Part shown: in pieces, positions 50,501-59,500 of the stretch
Position numbering within the stretch: position 1 is the first letter of the stretch
Layout of the letters: every line of letters starts with the position of its first letter
Source of the DNA: Aspidapion aeneum
Lineage: Eukaryota; Arthropoda; Insecta; Coleoptera; Brentidae
Direction: 5' to 3'
NCBI GenBank assembly: GCA_963576565.1
Contig: OY755047.1
Coordinates: 32,222,851-32,286,850 of the forward strand
DNA: 64,000 nucleotides
Program-made: the position numbers and the translations under genes
Notes under the pieces: model-generated
Told to the model about the DNA's origin: nothing
What the model saw: only the letters and a program-made list of their open reading frames with translations
Database searches by the model: none

Positions 50501-53500
50501 AGATGCTTGGACATAATATAAGCATAATAGCGTCTACGCACCATCAGATGACGAAAGAGTAGCTACAAAACAAATGTTCTTTGACCAACTGGATGAGACT
50601 ATCACTAAAATCGGTAATACCAGAGAAATAATTATGCTTGGCGATTTTAATAGCCGAACTGGTAGACAAACCCAGAGCAAAGTGATAGGACCATTTGGAG
50701 AGGAAGTAACAAATGATAATGGCTTAAGACTGATGCAATTGTGTGAAACCCAAACCTAAAAATAAATAATGGTTTTTTTAAACATAAGGATATTCATCGA
50801 TATACCTGGATTCAGCCAACAAGAAATCTTAAATCAATCAATGATTATGCTATAGGTGGACAACACTCGCAATTAAAGTGGTATGATGTGCGAGCACTTC
50901 GTGGTGTTACCTGTGGATCTGACCACCATCTGGTAAAAGCAAAAATATTATTCCCTTTAAGAAAAACAAAAGGACGAAAGTATTAGAGAAAATGAAAACC
51001 TAGAGTGCATCGAAGACAATCAAAAATACAACTTTAGAAGTCTAGAAATCGAAAGTACTCAAAGATTGTATCAGAACCGATTAGATCAAAAATTAATTAA
51101 CACAAATCACTCATTTGAAGAGATATATACAAACATAATAAAAAGCTTGAAGGAAGCAAGCAACGAAGCTGTTGGATACCAAGATAATAGAAATAACAGG
51201 AAGATGTGGTGGACTGAGAAAATACAGGAAATGATCAAAGAGAAAAAACGCACATACTTGAAATGGCTCAGTACTAAAGAGCAAACAGACCTAGAAATAT
51301 ACAGGGAAACCAGAAGACAGCTAAGAAGTTTGATACACACAGAAAAAAATGAAATGTTTGAGCGCAAATGCCATGATATAAATACACACGTAGGAGGTAG
51401 GCAGAGCTCAGAAGTATGAAAATTCATTTCTACAGTAAAAAACCCAACAAAAGAAAAAGTAGACATCTAGATCATCAAACCAGAACAATGGACAGAACAC
51501 TACAAAGGACTGCTGCAGGAGACGAGACCCGAATATATGCTGAAATGCTCAAATATGGATCAGCGAAACTACTCGAAAATCTCACATATATTATCAATCA
51601 ATTCATAAACGGACATCCAGTACCTAATGATTGGAAAATTGCATTCATATCCTCAATACATAAAAAAGGAAACAAGCTGGATTGTAACAATTACAGAGGA
51701 ATTTCAGTCACCAGCACTCTAAGTAGATTGTACGGTAGGATTCTTAGAGATCTAATAGAGAATGATTTTCATGAACAAGACGAAAAAGAGCAAAGTGGGT
51801 TTCGTGCAGGCAGATCTTGTAGTGATAATGTTTTTTGTCTTAAACAAGTAATTGAGAAAAGAAGCGCCAGAAATATAGAGACTCATGTTACCTTTGTGGA
51901 CCTACAAAAAGCATATGATACCGTTCCAGTAGAAAAATTATGGAAGGTGTTGGAACAAACTAATATCAATCATACATACATAAAAGCGATAAAAGAACTA
52001 TACAAAGGGTCAAAATCTAAAATTAAAATTGGAAATCGACTTTCAAAAGAATTCCTGGTAACACAAGGCTTAAGCCAGGGATGTTGTATCTCTCCAACTC
52101 TTTTTAAAATATATATCGCAGTGGCTCTAAAGAACTGGAAACGTAATGTGCACGGCATGGGAATACAACTTAACGACCGATTTACTATATACACACTACA
52201 GTTTGCTGACGACCAAGTAATTGTAGCTAATGATAAAGAAGACATGGAGTATATGATGAGAAAGTTAACGGAAGAATACCAAAAGTGGGGACTAACAGTG
52301 AATGTGGACAAGACACAGTACTTATGTATTGGAAACGAATCCAGTGAGTTAGAACTAGACAATGGACAAACAATATCTCCATGCAATGAGTATGTATACT
52401 TGGGTGTCACATTTGATAAGACAGGAACAGACTGTAAAGAATTGGAAAAAAGAATAGTAAAAGCAAAAAAGGTTATTGGATGTCTTAACAGTATTTTATG
52501 GAGCAGAGAGATAAGAAAGAATGTTAAATTTAACATATATGAAACAATGGTAAAAAGCATGCTGTTGTATGGAATAGAGACTTGTCGCGTAACAGAAAAA
52601 TACAAAACAAAAATGGAAAGTGTCGAAATGGATGCAATAAGAAGATCAATGAGAATATCTAGATTAGATCACATAAGGAATGAGGTCATAAAAGAAAGAA
52701 TGGGTAGCATAACGGATGACATCACTAAAAGGCAATTGATATGGTACGGCCATGTACAACGGATGAACGACGAAAGATTACCAAAACAGGTCCTAGAGTG
52801 GCAACCAGTAGGGCGCAGAAAAAGAGGATGTCCTAAACTAGAATGGCAACAGTCAATCCAAAGATCAATGACTCAAAAGAATCTGACAGAAGATGATTGT
52901 CAGGATCGAAGGAGGTGGAGAATAGGCGTCGGACAACGTAGAAAAACGTTCTAAACCGACATAGTAGTAGTAGTATTGTTTCTCTAAGTATTCTCCACAA
53001 AAATTAATCCACTCAAACCAGTTGTCAAAGCTGTAATTCCACTGGTTTGTTGGTCCTGTCAAAATTGCATTCTTGAAGGTGTCGACTGCTTCCTCTGGAG
53101 ACTGAAATCTTTGATTCTTGATTTTCGGAAAAGTATAGAAATCACTAGGACTTAGGTCGGGACTGCATGGAGGATGATCCAACAATTCGACGTTTTGTTG
53201 GGTTAAAAATTCAATGGTTTTTTGTACTTTGTGCGAACTTGCATTGTGGTGGAGGATGATTCGTCGAGCGGGGTTTTAAACCCAGTAGCAAAATTAAAAT
53301 ATAAAATAAAAACAAACAATATAAAGAAATAAAAGGGTCATTCCATAAGGATATTACAATTTAATGTAATATCTCAAAAACTAAGTGACAAAAAATAATC
53401 AATTTGACAGCTTCGCTCATTATTAAAAAACTATAAAAAAGCAATTTTTAAATTTCATATATAAGTTATAGACCCCCTTCTAAAATGCAGACTTTTAAAA

Positions 53501-56500
53501 ACTAGCTTTAAAATGACTTGCTAAATCAAGATGCGGTTTTTAACTTTAAACTTCTAGTGAAAATGAAACCTTGCAAGTGGGGGGTCAGTGTTTTTCTCCC
53601 CCAGAAAAAAATAAAAGAATAAAGCCTCGTCCAAGCCAAAAAAACAAATGTTGCTGGGTGACTGAAAAACAAGTTGGACGGCAAAGGCAAAACATCAAAG
53701 AAAAAAAGATATGCAATTGTTTAAAAGCAAAAAAGCTTTAGCAAAAATTAAAATACATAATTAACTTAATTGGTTCCATTCTGCATTTGTAAAATGTTTA
53801 AAATCAAAAGTTTTTTAGAAAAATACCCTTATAGCCCTGTGAGATTTCAATGATATAATGCATTTAATGAGAGAAGCAACACACTTGATATAGATAGACA
53901 TGAGACTCCTCCGAACATTTTACGAGAGGGAACCATCCCCCACCCCCTAGCAGGAGGGTGGTGCCCCTCCCTTAAACGTACTTTTTGACAGTTTTATGCA
54001 TACACAGTATCTGAACCAGTAGGGCTTGAACTATTAAAAGTGTTATAATATTTTTACTAATTCATTTTTTTAATAAGTACAGAAGTATTTACTCAACCAC
54101 CTTTACTACTCATTTTATACAGAAAAGCAAAGTGTTAATTTATTATTAGTAGGAAATAAATCTGCATATATTTTGGTGATTTTAAATTTCTTAGACATAA
54201 AAGGTTTCACAAAGGGGTGCTAAAAAAGTTATTAAAAATCAATATTGCAAAAAAAAATATATGTTGATAAAAATAAATAAATTTAATGTAACAATTTAAA
54301 ATTTTTCATTTACAAATGTCAAAAATGTACAGGGTGATTGGTTATATTTGGGTGTGCCTTTATTAGGTGTTAATGTAGCTGATAGAAAAAAACTTTAAAT
54401 ACAAAAGTTGCATAATTTTTTTCATATTATCTTTTGGGCTGTCAGAAGTAGCAGATGTCAGTCCCTATGTCAAATTTTGGCAAAGAGAGCAATATTTTCT
54501 CTGATTTTAAAAACATATGGTGTGTTAATATCTAGTTAAGCCGTTTTTAAGTTATTTCCATTAAAGTATATAGAATCTTGGGCCAAGTGGATTATCATTA
54601 GTGCACTTAAACAGTAATTTAAAACTAATATAACTCAAAAATGGCCTATCCAAATATCAGCTACCTATATATTTTTGAAATCAGAGCAAATATATATTTA
54701 TTCTTGACCATTAATGTACAGGACTCTTTAAGTTAAGAAAGTTGCTATCAAATTTTGATATAAGGAATGACATCTGTGACTTCTGACATAGTCCAAAAGA
54801 TAATATGGAAAAAAATTATTCAACTATTGTAATTAAAGCTTTTTTTTATCACCTACATTAACCACTGAAACAGGCCACACAAATACAGTATACTCGCGAT
54901 ATAGTGAACTAATTAAGGCACAGCCTGTACACTATATCGATTTGTTCACTATATCGAATGTTTAAAAAAATCAATTAAAACAATGATTTTCTTTAGTAAA
55001 ATAGCTTTGTTAGTAATGAAAAAAATCTTAAAACATAAAAATGCTAATCAAAAAGTATGTTTTTTTTTAAAAAAGTTATTTTTGCTTGAATTTTTTGTTT
55101 TCTGCAGCATGTTTCATCCATCACATTTCTCAGGTTATGTAGAACAAGTAAACTGGAAATATCTACTTTATTTTCTTCGGCCCATTTTAATCGATTTAAT
55201 TACAGAATATGTTGTGACATGCTATATCAACGTTTTCTTTTGAACATTGCCGTCACTTTCGCTTGGGTCTTCATTTTCTTTGTCCAGTAAAACATGTTGT
55301 TCTGGTTATGTGCATCAGTAGTGTCAATGTTGACTTCAGGACTCAAACACCATTTTTTAAGTCCTCCAATGTCTTGGCTTTGTCACTTAAGCTTAAATGT
55401 TTCCTACCTATTCCCATAAAATCGTTTTCCTATTTTAACATGTTTGTTTTACTTAAAGCAATTAGGTTCACTACTTTGAGAGGCAGTTTGTTTACTCTAC
55501 AAAATACATTGAACAAAAAAATCCCTTTTCACTATTTGGAGTAGTTCACTATAAAGAATTTTCACTATATCGCGAATCTACTGTATAATCAATGACCCAG
55601 TACATTAACTTTTTTATTTTTTACTCATTCTGTAAAGTTTCTAAAATAATAGTAGATATTTTTTTTCTAAATACAGCAATACTAGACACTGAATATCTAT
55701 CACTCATTGTTTCAGTTTAAGGTTCAGGTTGATGGGAACAAATTTAACACCCTGTAGATAATAAACTGTTTACACACCTATGTTTAGTTATAAACGAATG
55801 ATTTATTGTAAAATCATACACAAATTCACCTACAAAAACATATTATAATGACATTTAATTATGCTTATGCAATACCTTCTACATAAACATTGATTTTATA
55901 AATCTTTGGAAAATTGGGACCTAAACCTGATTTCAAAATCAGATGAGGTTAATCAGGTCAGGTAGGAGTCTATTAAATTTTGTTTGGCCATAAAAATTTG
56001 AACTTAATATTAGGTAGTGCCAAGAGTAGTGCTAACCAAACCTGTTTCAAATATTATATTTTCCATATAAGTATAAAATAAAAGAAAACTGCCCTTTTGT
56101 TATATGAAATTAACCAAAAAAAACAGGTTTGTTAGACCAATTTTAATGGTACATTCATTCCACTGGTCAAGAGGAAAATACTCTGCCAATATATGGGCCC
56201 CTAAGCTCACACTAGGTACTATATTTATAGTGTACATTCGAGCTAATATAACTAAAAACTGAAATATATTTTATTCAACTCCAGACTAAATTACCTTTCG
56301 TTTAATACCACACAAGCCATGTTTTGACTCAAATTTTTGAAATCTACCCCCACCCTTTTAAAAAAAAATCTGAAATGTATTTTGTTTAACTCCAAACTCA
56401 ATTACCTTTCATTGATATCACACACGCTATATTTTCACATAAACTCTAATTTTTGAAATCTACCCCCATTCTTTTATTTGGCTTGTGTTCGGTGGATTTT

Positions 56501-59500
56501 GTTTATTTTTAAATGGGACCATCTCGACCCAAGACCCAGCCTAGGTACCAAATTTCATTAAAATCGGTCAAGCGGTTTTTGAGTTATGCGCGTGGTCATT
56601 ACAGACAGACATACAGACAGACAGATATGAAAGGTAATTTAGTCTGGAGTTATATATATAGTACCTAGTGTGAGCTTAGGGGCCCATATATTGGCAGAGT
56701 ATTTTTATTTCTCGAAGTAGGTATATTTAATTTTTATTTTAAATATGTATTTTCCTTCTTGTTCTAGAGTTCCTCCCAAAACTTCAGGCTGGAGAAATAA
56801 AGAGTTATTCATAAAAATACTCACACAAATTATAGATAAATGGTCAATTTCTTGATAAAATATAAAAAACAGACAATTTAAAGGAAAAATAACTGAATTA
56901 TTTCAATTATTCAATAACTGCATATTGGCCAAAATGAAAGCCAAGATAAAAGCATCAAAACATACAAAAGTAATTGTTTTTTAATTAAGTACCTATATAT
57001 TAGCACTATTGTTTTTTCTCTAAAATGTGTGTTATGTGTATTTTATCAATAAAATTATCATTTTTGTACTTTTTTTCCATGTAATTTTATAAAAAAAAAG
57101 GTAAACTTTTTTTAACATGAAGTCACCATTTCTTCATTTTGAAATTTGATATTTTGCTAGCATTTAGGGAAACATATTTTTATTATTTTTTTTTAATTAA
57201 AAATTACTTTTTGGATAAATTTAAAACATTTATTTTCAAAATATCAATAGTGGTTTGATCATCAATAACTTATTCTAAAGGTATGTGAAAGACCTTTCAA
57301 ATAATTTCTATACCTATCACTATCCTGTGTAAGTACTAGTAATTAGTTCAAAATCAGTAACATGATCTGCCAAGCCTTTGGTTGGTTTGATATAAAAATA
57401 CCTTTCCCAACTTCAGTTTTAAAAATAAATAATTGAGGGACTTTTAGCTGGCTTTATACAGAAACATAGCATGACATAAGACATAGCATGACATAACAAC
57501 AGAATTGAGCTTATAACAAACCCTCTTAGTGTTTATACAGAAAAATAACATGACAAAACATAACATGAGACCGAGCATGAGACATAAAAAGATGCCTAAC
57601 TTTTATCATTATCATTATGTGCATGACTGTGACATCATTATTTATGATTTTTCACCATAACCCTACTTTTTTTGATATTTATGTACATATACTTAGTAGG
57701 TGGGCTGTTCATTAATGTTGCAGTTAATTGGGGCTCATCCTAATACATGTGGTGATGCCCCTTTGGTTTCAGGTTTCAAGTTTTCTTTATTGCCATTTGA
57801 TTTACATAGTAAATATTGACATTGTCACATAAGAAAAGTTTGAATATAAAGTGCTACAAAGTATGAAAATCACACTGAGTGCCCCAAAACTAAAATTGCA
57901 AAGTAAAAATATTAATATTATTTGTTGATAATATAAATTTATTCCAAAACCTAAAGGAATTAACTAAAATCATAGGTACAGTAATCTACATCAACATACC
58001 TGGAGCTAACCACCTCTTGAGTTAAAAAATTCTTTTACAGAAGAGTGGCTTTTTGACACTAAATATTTCCTTAGTTCTGTCTTAAATTTCTTAAAACCAT
58101 CAGTGTCTTTAACAGCCTTTGGCAGAGAATTGTAAACAGTGGAACAAAAGCAGTAGGGACTTTTAGTGAAGAGTGCTAGATTATATGAGGGAATTTTTAT
58201 ATTTGAACTGGATCTTGTGTAGTTGTTATGAGAGCTACTGACTGAAGGAAATTTGCATATATTTCTTCTTACAAAGTTTGCAGCTTCATAAATTAAAATG
58301 TCAGGTGCTGTCAAAATATTGTTTTCTTTAAACACTGGTCTACACGATTCTAAGGGATTTATTCGAAAAATGGTCCTCAAAATTCTCTTTTGTAAAATTA
58401 ATATTCTTTCAAAGTCTTTACTTTGTCCCCAGAAAAGATTCATATGTTATTTATTTATTAGTTGGATGAAGAACCCTTGTCTTTTTTGTTAGACCTATTC
58501 AATCAATTCAGCTGCAAGTTCCAAAATCTCGTACACAAAAGTCAAACTGTGATTGGATGAAGCATTTATGTCATGTTATATTTTTTGTATAAACAGCCAT
58601 TTTCCTTCTGTAATGTTGTCATCCTATTATGTTATGCTATGTTTTTGTATAAACCCAGCTTTAAATAAATCAAAACATGGTCTTCCAGGGCAGATATATG
58701 CTGATTAAAGCAGGGTTTATAAAGAAACATAGTATGACAAACCCTGTTGGTGTTTATACAGAAAAATAGTATGGCATAACATAACATAACATGAGACACA
58801 AAAAGATGTCCAACTTATATCTTTTGTCATCTTTTCTGCAATGTCATTATTTACAATTTTTTACCATAACCCTATGCTTTTATTGTGTTTAGATGGTTTT
58901 GATATTTTTATTGGTAAAAAAAAATTATTACACATATTTAGGTACATATAGTAGGTTGCCTGTTTGTTAATATTGCAGTTAATTGGGGCTCAGCCCTAAT
59001 ACATGTGGTGATGGGCCTTTGGTTACTTTCATAGTTGGTGTTATTTATTTCTTTTAGATCCTTGTCTTTTTTTTTTGTACAGAGCAGGGAAGCCCTGCAC
59101 CAGTTTAATCAATTCAGCTGAAAGTTCCAAACTGTGATTGGTCCAAGCTTTTATGTTATGTCATGTTATATTTTTTGTTGTTGTTTTCCTTTTCTAATGT
59201 TATAATATGTCATGCTGTTTCTGTATAAACCCAGCTTAAGAAAAACTCAGTTGCTTGCCCCTCCCTGCATTGTGGGATTCCCCAATAACCATGTAAAAGA
59301 AATGGTTTTGACAGGGTGTATCAAAGCAGTATTTGTTTTTTTATTATGAAGTAAAGGTGCTTAGCAGATCTGCAAGTAGAGAGTAGGTATTATGGGGCTT
59401 TATTGAGGTAATTTGACACCACTACAAAATACAACCTAACCTAGCAAATTAATTTATGATTCACTTTACAAACAATTTGATGTACATTTACTGTATAGAA

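Larger units (their letters stand above)
49790..52978 (+). mobile_element. RTE-type non-LTR retrotransposon, near full length, frameshifted
   Basis: The 5' leader (about 49790-50228) contains GGCAACCC and GGGTAGACCTCG blocks typical of RTE 5' ends. It is followed by an endonuclease in several frames and a long open reverse transcriptase. The 3' UTR is only a few bases and ends in (TAG)n, as in RTE elements. It lies in Fmr1 intron 1, antisense. Confidence 0.88.

Noticed and set aside
51970..52605. 211-codon minus-strand frame
   Set aside because: Antisense shadow of the RTE reverse transcriptase.
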